From Arcobacter venerupis (lineage in GTDB: Bacteria > Campylobacterota > Campylobacteria > Campylobacterales > Arcobacteraceae), in NCBI RefSeq assembly GCF_013201665.1, contig NZ_CP053840.1, forward strand, positions 2,604,001-2,668,000: DNA of 64,000 nucleotides, in the 5' to 3' direction. This document shows, piece after piece, positions 9,188-18,162 of the stretch (position 1 is the stretch's first letter; each line of letters begins with the position of its first letter). The translations under genes were made by a program, and so were the position numbers. Under the pieces are notes generated by a model, which saw nothing but the letters and a program-made list of their open reading frames with translations, was not told the origin of the DNA and searched no databases.

Positions 9188-9727
9188 TTAAGAATTTTCT
9201 AAAATAATTAGTGAATCTTTTACTTCTATTTTTTTATCATTGATATTTACATCTAAAATGTATTTATCAAACATATGAGGTATTAAAAATACTTTTGAGA
9301 AACCTTTTTCAACAAGTTCATCAGAAGTTTGAATTTCTAAATAATCATTTAAAGGATACCTTTGTATCTCTTTAACTTTTCCTAACAATAAATCATTTTC
9401 AAATACATTACAAGAAATTAAATCAAACCAAAAAAATTCGTTCTTTTTTAATTTACAGTTCTCTTTTGTTTGCTCAATTGTTGAATATAGTTCTTGATTA
9501 GTTAGTTTTTTAGAAGTTTCGAGATCATCAAAATTTTCAAATTTTATTAGTTCTCGAGTAGTATTATATTCAGCTACTTTTAGTTCTAATTTTTTATTAG
9601 TTTTAAAAACAGCACCTTTTTTAAACTGCTCAGGAAAATCTGTATCCATAAAAAGTCTTAAATGACCTTGTAATCCAACAGCTTTTCCTAACTTAGCTAC
9701 AAATATATCATTACTATTCATAGACAA
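9188..9727 (-). CDS. rimM: 16S rRNA processing protein RimM
   Basis: The 179-aa protein begins with the RimM motif VAKLGKAVGLQGHLRL and has the C-terminal PRC-barrel pattern with FFWFDLISCNVF and FLIPHMFDKYILDVN. RimM assists 30S head maturation and binds S19. It starts directly after the KH-protein stop, in the order rpsP - KH - rimM. The usual next genes trmD and rplS are absent; the convergent membrane-protein gene occupies that place. Confidence 0.92.
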   Translation of the reverse strand: MSMNSNDIFVAKLGKAVGLQGHLRLFMDTDFPEQFKKGAVFKTNKKLELKVAEYNTTRELIKFENFDDLETSKKLTNQELYSTIEQTKENCKLKKNEFFWFDLISCNVFENDLLLGKVKEIQRYPLNDYLEIQTSDELVEKGFSKVFLIPHMFDKYILDVNINDKKIEVKDSLIILENS

Positions 9728-9967
9728 CTATTTCACCACTACTTGTATTTTATATGAAATACCATCTTTTGCTTTACAACCATTTGCCATAGTTTTTAAA
9801 GCATTAATCATATTACCATTTTTACCAATAAGCTTGCCAATATCAACACTGTTTACACTAATAATAATTTCAGCAAAATTATCATCAATTAATTCTTTTG
9901 TAATAGTAACATCCTCAGGAACGCTTACAATTAGTTTTGCATAGTTTTCTATAAATTTAGTAATCAT
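9728..9967 (-). CDS. khpA: KH-domain RNA-binding protein (KhpA/YlqC family)
   Basis: This 79-aa protein is a single KH domain with the GxxG loop inside LIGKNGNMINALKTM. Small KH proteins of this family lie between rpsP and rimM in many bacteria, as here, and bind RNA, possibly during ribosome assembly. It follows rpsP by 18 bases and touches rimM. Confidence 0.88.
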   Translation of the reverse strand: MITKFIENYAKLIVSVPEDVTITKELIDDNFAEIIISVNSVDIGKLIGKNGNMINALKTMANGCKAKDGISYKIQVVVK

Positions 9968-9985
9968 ATTATTTTCTAATTATAA

Positions 9986-10213
9986 TTATTTAGAAGCTAA
10001 TTTTTTAACTTTTTCAGAAGGTTTAGCACCAACACTTAACCAATAGTTATATCTTTCTTCATCAATTTTTAATACTTTTGGCTCAACTACTGGGTTGAAA
10101 TAACCAATTGATTCAATCCATCCTGAATCTCTTCTTTTTCTTGAGTCTGTTACAACGATTCTGTAAAATGGTTTTTTGTTTCTTCCCATTCTTGTTAATC
10201 TAATTACTGTCAT
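9986..10213 (-). CDS. rpsP: 30S ribosomal protein S16
   Basis: The protein starts [20 protein letters not shown] and contains ESIGYFNPV, both characteristic of S16. I place the start at the ATG at 10213-10211 (75 aa) because AAAGGAAAG lies just upstream. An earlier in-frame ATG at 10258 would add 15 residues with no match to the family. It lies between ffh and the KH gene in the usual bacterial order. Confidence 0.95.
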   Translation of the reverse strand: MTVIRLTRMGRNKKPFYRIVVTDSRKRRDSGWIESIGYFNPVVEPKVLKIDEERYNYWLSVGAKPSEKVKKLASK

Positions 10214-10302
10214 GTTTTCTTTCCTTTTTTGATTATAGTATTGAATTCTGAACTCCAAAACATGAAAGTTAAAAGTTCACAGCTCAACACTATTTAATTT
10301 AT

Positions 10303-11655
10303 TTATCTAGGGATTTTTGGCATCCCATTTGGTCCCATTTGAGACAACATATTTTGTAAACCTTTCATTCCGCCCTTAGAAGAAAGTTGTTTTGCCATTT
10401 TTGAAGCATTTTTAAATTGTTTCAAAATTTTATTGATTTGAACTTCTGAAAGTCCAGAACCAACTGCAATTCTTTTTTTTCTGCTAGGATTCATTAAATC
10501 TGGGTTTTCTCTCTCTTTTGGAGTCATAGAACCAATAAGAGCTTTAATTCTTTTAATCTCAGTTGAGTTTTCAAAATCCATATCTTTAATTGGTCCAGCC
10601 ATTTGTGAAAGACCGGGAATCATCCCTATAATAGATTTCATTGAACCTAATTTACTCATCATAGAAAGTTGATCCAAAAAGTCATTAAAGTTAAATTCAC
10701 CTTTTTTAATCTTTTTACTAACTTCTTTTGCTTTTTTCTCATCAATAATTGCAGAAGTTTTTTCAGCAAGTCCTTCAATATCTCCAAGACCTAATAATCT
10801 TGAAACAATTCTATCTGGAATAAATACTTCTAAATCTGGCATTTTTTCACCAGTACCTATAAATCTTAAAGGAACTTCAACTTGATTAGCAATAGAAAGT
10901 GCAACTCCACCTTTTGTATCACCATCATATTTTGATAAAATAACTCCATCAATTCCTATTTTTTCTTTAAAAGTAGTTGCTGTTTTTGTAGCATCATGTC
11001 CTGTTAGTGCATCTGCCACATAAAAGATTTCATTTGGATTAATTGCATCTTTTACATTTTTTAATTGCAGCATTAACTCTTCATCAATTGCAAGTCGTCC
11101 TGCTGTATCTATTAATAAAACATCGTAATGTTCTTTAACTGCTTTTGCTTTAGCTGCAAGTGCAATTTTAATTGGATTAGTTTCATTGTCATCGAAATAA
11201 ATATCAACTTCAATTTGAGCTGCTATTTGTTTTAATTGTTCAACTGCTGCTAGTCTTTGTAAGTCACAAGCTGCTACTAAAACTTTTTTCTTTCTAGTTT
11301 TTAAATAGTTAGCTAATTTACCTGTCGTAGTTGTTTTTCCAGAACCTTGAAGTCCTGTCATTAAAATTGTTGTTGGAGGAGTATTTGAGAAAACAAAACC
11401 TTGATTTCCAGGAACTGTTAAAAGTTTTGTTAATTCACTTTTTAAAGCTCTTAAAAATGAATCTTGACCAATACCTGCATTTTTTGTTTGTAGTTCAATG
11501 GCAGATATTAATTCTTTTGTAGTTTTATGATGTACATCAGCTTTTAATAAAGCTTTTTTAAGTTCTGCTGTTGCTTTTGTTAAAGCTGCAACATCATCTT
11601 GATGTCTTATTTTGTTAACTGCATTTCGAATTGAGCCGGTTATTGAATCAAACAA
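10303..11655 (-). CDS. ffh: Signal recognition particle protein Ffh (SRP54)
   Basis: The protein has the NG GTPase domain with the P-loop TGLQGSGKTTTTGKLA, DTAGR and SKYDGDTKGG, followed by the methionine-rich M domain with SGLSEVQINKILKQF. It binds 4.5S RNA and signal peptides and delivers ribosomes to FtsY. I prefer the TTG start at 11655 (MFDSITGS, 450 aa) because GGAG sits 6 bases upstream; the frame can be read from another TTG at 11670, but that reading overlaps the ribosome-binding site. It is followed by rpsP. Confidence 0.95.
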   Translation of the reverse strand: MFDSITGSIRNAVNKIRHQDDVAALTKATAELKKALLKADVHHKTTKELISAIELQTKNAGIGQDSFLRALKSELTKLLTVPGNQGFVFSNTPPTTILMTGLQGSGKTTTTGKLANYLKTRKKKVLVAACDLQRLAAVEQLKQIAAQIEVDIYFDDNETNPIKIALAAKAKAVKEHYDVLLIDTAGRLAIDEELMLQLKNVKDAINPNEIFYVADALTGHDATKTATTFKEKIGIDGVILSKYDGDTKGGVALSIANQVEVPLRFIGTGEKMPDLEVFIPDRIVSRLLGLGDIEGLAEKTSAIIDEKKAKEVSKKIKKGEFNFNDFLDQLSMMSKLGSMKSIIGMIPGLSQMAGPIKDMDFENSTEIKRIKALIGSMTPKERENPDLMNPSRKKRIAVGSGLSEVQINKILKQFKNASKMAKQLSSKGGMKGLQNMLSQMGPNGMPKIPR

Positions 11656-11760
11656 AGTAAATCTCCACAATTTTTAAATTGCGTAATTCTACTTTAAATA
11701 TGCTTTATTTTAGATTAAATTGCGAAGTAGTTTAAGTAAATATTTATATTTATATTTTTA

Positions 11761-11786
11761 GTAAAACCCTAAATATAGGGTTTTAC
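11761..11786 (-). terminator. Hairpin downstream of the RluA-type gene
   Basis: GTAAAACCCTA and TAGGGTTTTAC form a perfect 11-bp stem with a 4-base loop. It lies 18 bases after the RluA-family stop and before the ffh promoter region. There is no long T run, so it may act as a weak terminator or an RNA 3' stabiliser. Confidence 0.65.
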
Positions 11787-11803
11787 TATTTATCTAAGCT
11801 TAA

Positions 11804-12562
11804 TTATGAATTAAAGTCATACACTTTAAATTCTTTTGGTTCCTTTGATTCAAAAACATAATCAAAGATTTTTGTAATTTTTGAATGAAGTAAAACTCTA
11901 TTTATATTTGAAGCTGTTCTACCATAAATTGCATCTCCAATTATTGGTAATCCAACAGAATTTAGATGAACTCTAATTTGATGAGTTCTTCCAGATTCAA
12001 TAACAACTTTAATTTTTGATTTATTACCCTCAACTAATACAGGATAAACTGTACTTTTTGCTGGTTTTCCTCTTTTTAAATCAATTTTAGATTTTGCCAT
12101 TCCTCTATCTTTTGTAGTTAGAATTGGTTTATCAATTTCTATTTCATCAACAACTTTCCCCTCAACAATAGCAACATACTCTTTGTAAACTCTATTTGCT
12201 TGAAATTCTTTAATTGCTTTTTTCTGAAATTCTTCATTTTTTGCAAACATCATTACACCACTAGTTTCTTTATCAAGTCTGTTTAATAAAATTGCCTTTT
12301 CATATTTTTTTGCAACATCATCAGCAGTTAAAAACGCTGGTTTATCAACTACTAAAATATCATTATCTTCAAAAATTACTCTTATTTTAGAGATCTCTTT
12401 AATATTAAATTTTGTATCACTTCTAATTTCACCACGTGCAATTAAAACCTTTTGCTCACCAACTTTTACAACACCTCTATCGATTAACTCTTTTGCCTTT
12501 GAGTTTGATATATTTTCTTGTAATGCTAATAGTTTATACGCTTTATCATAAGTTACAGCCAT
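11804..12562 (-). CDS. RluA-family RNA pseudouridine synthase
   Basis: The 252-aa protein has an N-terminal S4-like segment (about residues 1-60) and the catalytic motif LLNRLDKETSGVMMF with the nucleophilic Asp at D97, then RTHQIRVHLNSVGLPIIGD, which is typical of the RluA/RluC/RluD group. The target uridine in rRNA or tRNA cannot be told from sequence. It overlaps the end of waaA by 10 bases. Confidence 0.88.
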   Translation of the reverse strand: MAVTYDKAYKLLALQENISNSKAKELIDRGVVKVGEQKVLIARGEIRSDTKFNIKEISKIRVIFEDNDILVVDKPAFLTADDVAKKYEKAILLNRLDKETSGVMMFAKNEEFQKKAIKEFQANRVYKEYVAIVEGKVVDEIEIDKPILTTKDRGMAKSKIDLKRGKPAKSTVYPVLVEGNKSKIKVVIESGRTHQIRVHLNSVGLPIIGDAIYGRTASNINRVLLHSKITKIFDYVFESKEPKEFKVYDFNS

Positions 12563-13701
12563 CTGTTTATCTCCTTTATTATAGGTTCGATAGAACCTGC
12601 TTTTGTTAGTATAGGTTTTTCTAAATTTTTTATATTATTTAAATAATCACCTAATTCATCATTTTGTATTAAATAGTAATTTTTGATACAATCAAAAAGA
12701 GATTTTTGATTAAATATATTTTTACCACTAATAATCTTACAATTAAAAAAAGCAGGCTCAACTGGATTATGCCCACCAATTTTTTCAAATGCACCACCAA
12801 GAATAACTACATCTGATATTGCATAAATATCATTTAGTATTCCCATTTTATCAACTAATATTATATCAGATTCAAAATCCTCTTTTGAAGAATATCTGTG
12901 ATATGAAATATTTTTATTTTTAATATACTCTTTTATAAGTAAATCAACTTTGTCGAATCTTTCTGGATGTCTTGGAACTATTACTAATTTTCCTTGCTGT
13001 TTTTTATAAGCATCTAAAATTAATTTTTCCTCATTTTCATGAGTACTAGCAGCTGTTATTAAAATACCATTTGTTTTTTCAAAACTAATATTCACTTTTG
13101 GTAACTGCGCTAGTTTTATATTTCCAATAACTTCAACATTAGAAGCACCCAATTCTTCAAGCCTTTGTTTATCTGTCAAACTTTGTGCAAAAACTTTATC
13201 AATATTTTTAAATATTCTTTTGTATAAAAAAGAAAATCTTCTATATGATTTATAAGATTTATCTGAAATTCTTGCATTAATTAATAAAGTTTTTGCACCT
13301 TTTTTCTTTGCTATCAAAAAAAGTAGATACCAAAGTTCCGCTTCCATTACAACTAAAACTTTTTGTTTATTTATCCAAAATGGCAAAAATATTTCAAATG
13401 GCAAATATCTTACATTTGAAGATATTTTTTTTGCTTCTTCAAATCCTGTATTTGTTATAACAGAAATATTTGCATCATTCAAATAATTTTCAATCAAAGG
13501 TTTAATAGCTTTTGTTTCACCCATTGAACACGAGTGAAACCAAATACCATTTTCTTTAAATTTACGATTATTTCTTAAAAAAAATTTTGCGGGAATTGCT
13601 TGTCTATATTTAGAATTTTTTGATTTAAAAATTAAATAAGGAATTGCAAGTATATAAATAAAACTTAATATTAAGTAATAAAATATACTAAAAAGGCTCA
13701 A
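12553..13701 (-). CDS. waaA: Kdo transferase WaaA (KdtA)
   Basis: The 382-aa protein has an N-terminal membrane anchor (about residues 5-24), then GIWFHSCSMGETKA, VIVPRHPERF and GGAFEKIGGHNPVEPAFF, the signature segments of the GT30 3-deoxy-D-manno-octulosonic acid transferase. It adds Kdo to lipid A on the cytoplasmic face of the inner membrane. It starts 2 bases after the zinc-ribbon gene and overlaps the pseudouridine synthase. Confidence 0.93.
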   Translation of the reverse strand: MSLFSIFYYLILSFIYILAIPYLIFKSKNSKYRQAIPAKFFLRNNRKFKENGIWFHSCSMGETKAIKPLIENYLNDANISVITNTGFEEAKKISSNVRYLPFEIFLPFWINKQKVLVVMEAELWYLLFLIAKKKGAKTLLINARISDKSYKSYRRFSFLYKRIFKNIDKVFAQSLTDKQRLEELGASNVEVIGNIKLAQLPKVNISFEKTNGILITAASTHENEEKLILDAYKKQQGKLVIVPRHPERFDKVDLLIKEYIKNKNISYHRYSSKEDFESDIILVDKMGILNDIYAISDVVILGGAFEKIGGHNPVEPAFFNCKIISGKNIFNQKSLFDCIKNYYLIQNDELGDYLNNIKNLEKPILTKAGSIEPIIKEINRWL

Positions 13702-13703
13702 GA

Positions 13704-14423
13704 TTAAGCCTCTTCTATTTCATCTTCTTTATAAAGTATTCTTCCACAATGTGGACAATTAACAATCTCTTCTGCTTTAATAACTTCTGCATAAGTTTTA
13801 TCATTAATTTTCATATGACATCCATAACATGCTTGTTTTTTTACAGGTACAACAGCTGAATCTTTAGCCCATCTTTTGATTTTTTCATAAAAAGTTAAAA
13901 TTTTATTATCAAATATTTCTAATAATTCACTTCTTTCTTGATATACAACATTTCTGTCTTTATTAATCTCTTCAATAGTAGAATCAACTGCAACTTGGAT
14001 TTCTTTAATATCTTCTTCTTCAACAGCTAGTTTTTCTTGTAACTCTTTTAAAGTAACTTCTTTATTTTTAGCAAGACTATCTAATCTTTCGATTTCTTCA
14101 TTTGCAAATGAAATTTGCTCTTTTGCAATTTCTTCTTCTAATTGTAAAGCTTTTAACTCTTTTTCATTGTGAACATCTTTGTTCTTTTTAGCAATATTGT
14201 CTAACTTAGTTTTTAATTCAGCTAAGTGAATATTGTTTTTTGTTCTTTTTGATTTTACATCATCAATTTCTAAATAAATTGAATTAATTGATGCTTTAAT
14301 TGAGGCTGCTGTTTCAACAAATGTTGCTAACTTAGCTTTTTCATTCTCAATTTTTGGTTCAAACATACTAATTGCTGTATCAAATTTTGATAATTTGATT
14401 AAATCCTGTAAATACTTATTCAA
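13704..14423 (-). CDS. Coiled-coil C4 zinc-ribbon protein (HP0958/FlgZ-like)
   Basis: The 239-aa protein is a long helical hairpin followed by a C-terminal zinc ribbon with Cys at 199, 202, 223 and 226 (CYGC ... CPHC). The layout matches the DUF164 family. Helicobacter HP0958, a family member, protects the sigma factor RpoN and supports flagellar expression; the same role here is an inference. It overlaps the Nif3-family gene by 8 bases and keeps the family position next to waaA. Confidence 0.85.
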   Translation of the reverse strand: MNKYLQDLIKLSKFDTAISMFEPKIENEKAKLATFVETAASIKASINSIYLEIDDVKSKRTKNNIHLAELKTKLDNIAKKNKDVHNEKELKALQLEEEIAKEQISFANEEIERLDSLAKNKEVTLKELQEKLAVEEEDIKEIQVAVDSTIEEINKDRNVVYQERSELLEIFDNKILTFYEKIKRWAKDSAVVPVKKQACYGCHMKINDKTYAEVIKAEEIVNCPHCGRILYKEDEIEEA

Positions 14424-15171
14424 CCGTTTCTCCTTCTATAAAAAACTCAAATGGATTTTTTGAAGCTGTTATTATAGCTTTTAATTTATTTTTTTTCAAA
14501 TATTCTGAAAGAAGTCCCTCTAACAAGGTGTTGAAGTATCTTTCACTCTCATAGTGTCTTATGTCAATAAGTGATAAACCTCGAGCTTTTGCTTCCATCG
14601 CATCGTGATATTTTATATCACCCGTTAAGAAACAATCAGCCTTTAATTCATCAATTAATGACATTCCAGAACCTGTAACGATTCCTATTCTTTTAATAAA
14701 ATCATTACATCTAACTGTTTTTGTAGTTTTTAAACCCAATTTTGATGAAACATATTTTACTAGCTCATCAAAGTTCATATTTACTTCACAATAAGATATA
14801 AACTCTTTTGAATTCTCTATTTTAAATCCAAGTATCTCTTCTGTTACATATTTATTTAAATGGGTTTTATCAATATTTGTATGCATTGAAATTAAAGAAA
14901 TATCTTTTTTAATCAATTCTTTTAGTAATTTTGTACTATAAGTATCAAAATTTACTTTTTTTAATCCTGAGAAAATCAAAGGATGGTGAGTAATTATTAA
15001 AGAGTTTTTTTCAACTTTTGATAATAATTCTTCATCTAAATCAATACTAATATAGATATTTTTAATCTCATCAGATAATGAACCTACAAGAATTCCTGCA
15101 TTATCCCATTTTTCTTGTAATTCAAATGGAGAAATTTCATTTAAAACATCGTAGATTTCTTGTAGTTTCAA
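14416..15171 (-). CDS. Nif3-family dinuclear metal protein (YbgI type)
   Basis: The 251-aa protein has the metal-ligand motifs of the Nif3/DUF34 family: H62/H63 in LIITHHPLIFSG, H96 and D100 in MHTNID, and a C-terminal GDIKYHDAMEAKARGLSLID followed by HYESE. Family members bind two metal ions in a toroidal hexamer. The substrate is not firmly known. It lies between glyQ and the zinc-ribbon gene. Confidence 0.88.
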   Translation of the reverse strand: MKLQEIYDVLNEISPFELQEKWDNAGILVGSLSDEIKNIYISIDLDEELLSKVEKNSLIITHHPLIFSGLKKVNFDTYSTKLLKELIKKDISLISMHTNIDKTHLNKYVTEEILGFKIENSKEFISYCEVNMNFDELVKYVSSKLGLKTTKTVRCNDFIKRIGIVTGSGMSLIDELKADCFLTGDIKYHDAMEAKARGLSLIDIRHYESERYFNTLLEGLLSEYLKKNKLKAIITASKNPFEFFIEGETVE

Positions 15172-15180
15172 AGTAAACTC

Positions 15181-16119
15181 CTAAACAAATAATTCAGGAT
15201 GTTTTACTTTTAGCTCTTCTAATGCTTTTAAAGAAGCAGGACTTCCAATTCTAGCTAATCTAGCTGGCTCTTGCTCTTTGTAAAGCATTGCGCATCCTTG
15301 AGCTAATTCTCGCACTTTTAAAATGTAATTTTGTCTTTCCGTTACGGAAATTGCTTTTCTTGCATCTAAAGTATTAAAAGCATGTGATGCAATCATACAT
15401 TGATCATATGCAGGAAGTGGAAGAGCTGCATTTAAACATGATTTACACTCATTAAAAGCATCATCAAAATGTTTAAATAACATATCAGTATTTGCTACTT
15501 CAAAGTTGTAAGTAGAAAATTCAAATTCACTCTCTTTATGAACGTCTCCATAAGTTGTTTTACCAAATTTATTTTCATTCCATACAATATCATAAACAGA
15601 ATCTACACCTTGTAAATACATAGCAAGTCTTTCTGTTCCATAAGTTATTTCAACAGCTACAGGATCACAAGCTAATCCACCTACTTGTTGAAAATATGTA
15701 AATTGAGTAACTTCCATTCCATCAAGCCAAACTTCCCATCCAAGCCCCCAAGCTCCAAGAGTTGGTGATTCCCAGTTATCTTCAACAAATCTAATATCAT
15801 GTTTAGATATATCTAAACCTAAAAATTCTAAAGATTGTAAATATAAATCTTGAATATTATCTGGACTTGGTTTTATTAACACTTGAAATTGATAATAAGC
15901 ACCCAATCTATTTGGATTTTCTCCATATCTTCCATCAGTTGGTCTTCTGCTAGGTGCCACATAAGCTGTACTCCAAGGAGTTGAGTCTAAACTTCTTAAA
16001 AGTGTAGCGGGATGAAATGTCCCTGCACCTGCAGGAATATCGTAAGGTTGAACAATATTACAACCTTGATTTGCCCAAAATTCTTGTAATTTTAATAGAA
16101 TTTGTGAAAATGTAACCAT
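15181..16119 (-). CDS. glyQ: Glycyl-tRNA synthetase alpha subunit
   Basis: The 312-aa protein starts [20 protein letters not shown] and contains [20 protein letters not shown] and [15 protein letters not shown], all typical of bacterial GlyQ. It forms the alpha2-beta2 enzyme with GlyS, which is not in this window. The start codon at 16119 directly abuts the glutaredoxin-like stop. Confidence 0.97.
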   Translation of the reverse strand: MVTFSQILLKLQEFWANQGCNIVQPYDIPAGAGTFHPATLLRSLDSTPWSTAYVAPSRRPTDGRYGENPNRLGAYYQFQVLIKPSPDNIQDLYLQSLEFLGLDISKHDIRFVEDNWESPTLGAWGLGWEVWLDGMEVTQFTYFQQVGGLACDPVAVEITYGTERLAMYLQGVDSVYDIVWNENKFGKTTYGDVHKESEFEFSTYNFEVANTDMLFKHFDDAFNECKSCLNAALPLPAYDQCMIASHAFNTLDARKAISVTERQNYILKVRELAQGCAMLYKEQEPARLARIGSPASLKALEELKVKHPELFV

Positions 16120-16353
16120 TTATTTAAGTCCTAACTCTTTATTTATTTTATCTTTATCAAAACCACAAATCCATACATTTCCTATTAAGATAACAGGAGC
16201 TCCTGTACATTTGTGCTTTTGACAATCTATTAATGCTTGTTTATTTTTTGATAAATCAACTATGTTGAATTTTATCTTTTTAGTTTTTAAGTAAGTACTA
16301 GCCTCTTTGCACCATTTACAATTTGGTAAAGTAAATAGTGCAACAGGTTTCAT
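16120..16353 (-). CDS. Small glutaredoxin-like protein
   Basis: This 77-aa protein has a thioredoxin fold with the redox motif CKWC (C12, C15), the cis-Pro loop TGAPVILIG, and a short C-terminal helix starting GFDKDKINKEL. Class and partner are unclear. It overlaps purE by one base and abuts glyQ. It may be a disulphide or mixed-disulphide reductase. Confidence 0.8.
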   Translation of the reverse strand: MKPVALFTLPNCKWCKEASTYLKTKKIKFNIVDLSKNKQALIDCQKHKCTGAPVILIGNVWICGFDKDKINKELGLK

Positions 16354-16847
16354 TATAAAAGTACTTCTATTTCTTTAGAATCAGTCTCAACAGCTTTTGC
16401 TTTTACAATTCTGTCTTCTTTTAATTTAATTGATAATTCTTTATCAGTAATTGCTAAAATTTGCATTGCTAAATAAGCAGCATTTATTGCTCCAGATTTT
16501 CCAAGAGCTACAGTAGCAACTGGCATACCTGCAGGCATTTGAACAGTTGAAAGCATTGCATCCATGCCATCCATTGCTCCACCTTTCATAGGTACTCCAA
16601 TAATTGGTTTAGTTGTAGTTGCAGCTAATGCACCAGCTAAATGAGCTGCCATTCCTGCAGCTGCTATGAATACTACAGCACCTTTTTCTTCTGCTTCTTT
16701 AACATAATCTTTAGTTCTTTCTGGAGATCTATGTGCTGATGATATAATCATTTCATACTTAACATTAAATTTTTCAAAAGTATCTGCACAATTTTTCATA
16801 ATTTCAAAATCTGATTTACTACCCATAATAATTGATATAAAATTCAT
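16353..16847 (-). CDS. purE: N5-CAIR mutase PurE
   Basis: The 164-aa protein contains IMGSKSDFEIMKNC, SSAHRSPERT and KPIIGVPM, the PurE signature. PurE converts N5-carboxyaminoimidazole ribonucleotide to CAIR in purine synthesis. It heads a minus-strand group with the glutaredoxin-like gene and glyQ. Confidence 0.96.
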   Translation of the reverse strand: MNFISIIMGSKSDFEIMKNCADTFEKFNVKYEMIISSAHRSPERTKDYVKEAEEKGAVVFIAAAGMAAHLAGALAATTTKPIIGVPMKGGAMDGMDAMLSTVQMPAGMPVATVALGKSGAINAAYLAMQILAITDKELSIKLKEDRIVKAKAVETDSKEIEVLL

Positions 16848-16885
16848 TCTAATCCTTTTTTTATTTTTAAAAGTGCAAGATTATA

Positions 16886-18148
16886 TCAAAAATTATCTAA
16901 TAGTTTTATAATCTTATTTACTTTCAATTTATTCCAAGACTCAAATTTATTTATAGTTAGGCTATCATTATCATAAATGAATTTTGATAAATTTTTTGAT
17001 TTATCTTCTATAAAAATTGGTTTAATATATTTAAAATATTTTATTTTCTTCAAATAATCATTTTGTGTAAAAATTACCACTGTTGGCACCATAAAAGCAT
17101 CACTTATATGAAATGTTGAAGTATCAGCTGTAATAATTCTGTCCATTGAAGAGATAATATACATAAAATCATTTATATTTTTTGATTCTTTTGTTAAATC
17201 AATAAACCTATCATCTTTTATTTTATTATCTATTAAAAGTGTAGAAACTATGATGTAATTTTCTGCTTTTAACAAAAGTGATTTTAATAATTCAATGGCA
17301 ATATTTTGAGGAATTGATTTATTTATATTTGCAGAATATGGATGAAATAAAAGCAATTTACCTTTTGATTTTAGCTCTTTTAATCTTTTTTTTAGACTAT
17401 CTTGAACTTTATAATTTGAAATATCTAATTCATTATATTTTTCATTTTCACTTATTTTTTTATAGTCTATTCCAAATTTTAAAAGCCAAGCATCAACATA
17501 ATTTAAAGAGTCTAGTTCTAAAAAATTTATTGATATACTATTATCTATAAAGTAATCATATTCACACAATTTTTTTGAAGTAATACTCAAGGGAAGAATA
17601 TTATTGATGTAATCTTGTGTTTCATATATCTGTTTATCTCTTGTATAAAAACTATTATTTGAAGCATTAATATACATATCAAATTTTATATTTTTATAAA
17701 TCTCTTTTAGTTTTTTATGAAGTATTCTCAAAGCTGTACAAGAAGAAACCATCTCACTAATACTAGTACCAACTCTTCCAATAATTGCAATTGACACTTC
17801 ATCTTTTTTTATACTTGTTAGTTGTTTATAAATATCTACTTTTTTAATATCTTGGAAAAATTTTTGTTTAAAATTTTCTCTGTAATTATATTCAGCAAGA
17901 TTTCGGATTCCCAATTCAATTGGAAAGTTTTCTGTAGTTCTAATTTTATCTTCATTTAATACTTTTGCAAAATATTTATCTTTATCAACTTTTAGGAATA
18001 TCTCTTTTAAATCTAAGAAATCATCATAAGTTGTAATATAAATAGTAGAGTTTTCCATATCTGATGGAATTTTCAGTTTAAAATAATTAACCAAAGTTCC
18101 ATCAGTAGTTTTAATATTTATATTTTGAGTAACTCTAAAAAATATCAT
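16886..18148 (-). CDS. Heptosyltransferase-like (GT9-type) glycosyltransferase
   Basis: The 420-aa protein ends with a GT-B type nucleotide-sugar region: LLLFHPYSANINKSIP and later DRIITADTSTFHISDAFMVPTVV, equivalent to the GpDTGpmHlAaA motif of heptosyltransferases. The N-terminal third is unusual, with no clear family match. No signal peptide is seen. Substrate is unknown; a role in lipopolysaccharide or protein glycosylation is possible. It follows the U32 gene by 14 bases. Confidence 0.65.
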   Translation of the reverse strand: MIFFRVTQNINIKTTDGTLVNYFKLKIPSDMENSTIYITTYDDFLDLKEIFLKVDKDKYFAKVLNEDKIRTTENFPIELGIRNLAEYNYRENFKQKFFQDIKKVDIYKQLTSIKKDEVSIAIIGRVGTSISEMVSSCTALRILHKKLKEIYKNIKFDMYINASNNSFYTRDKQIYETQDYINNILPLSITSKKLCEYDYFIDNSISINFLELDSLNYVDAWLLKFGIDYKKISENEKYNELDISNYKVQDSLKKRLKELKSKGKLLLFHPYSANINKSIPQNIAIELLKSLLLKAENYIIVSTLLIDNKIKDDRFIDLTKESKNINDFMYIISSMDRIITADTSTFHISDAFMVPTVVIFTQNDYLKKIKYFKYIKPIFIEDKSKNLSKFIYDNDSLTINKFESWNKLKVNKIIKLLDNF

Positions 18149-18162
18149 TTATAGTTTAAAAC

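Noticed and set aside
10214-10258. Longer S16 start at 10258
   Set aside because: The extra residues do not match S16 and the AAAGGAAAG site favours 10213.
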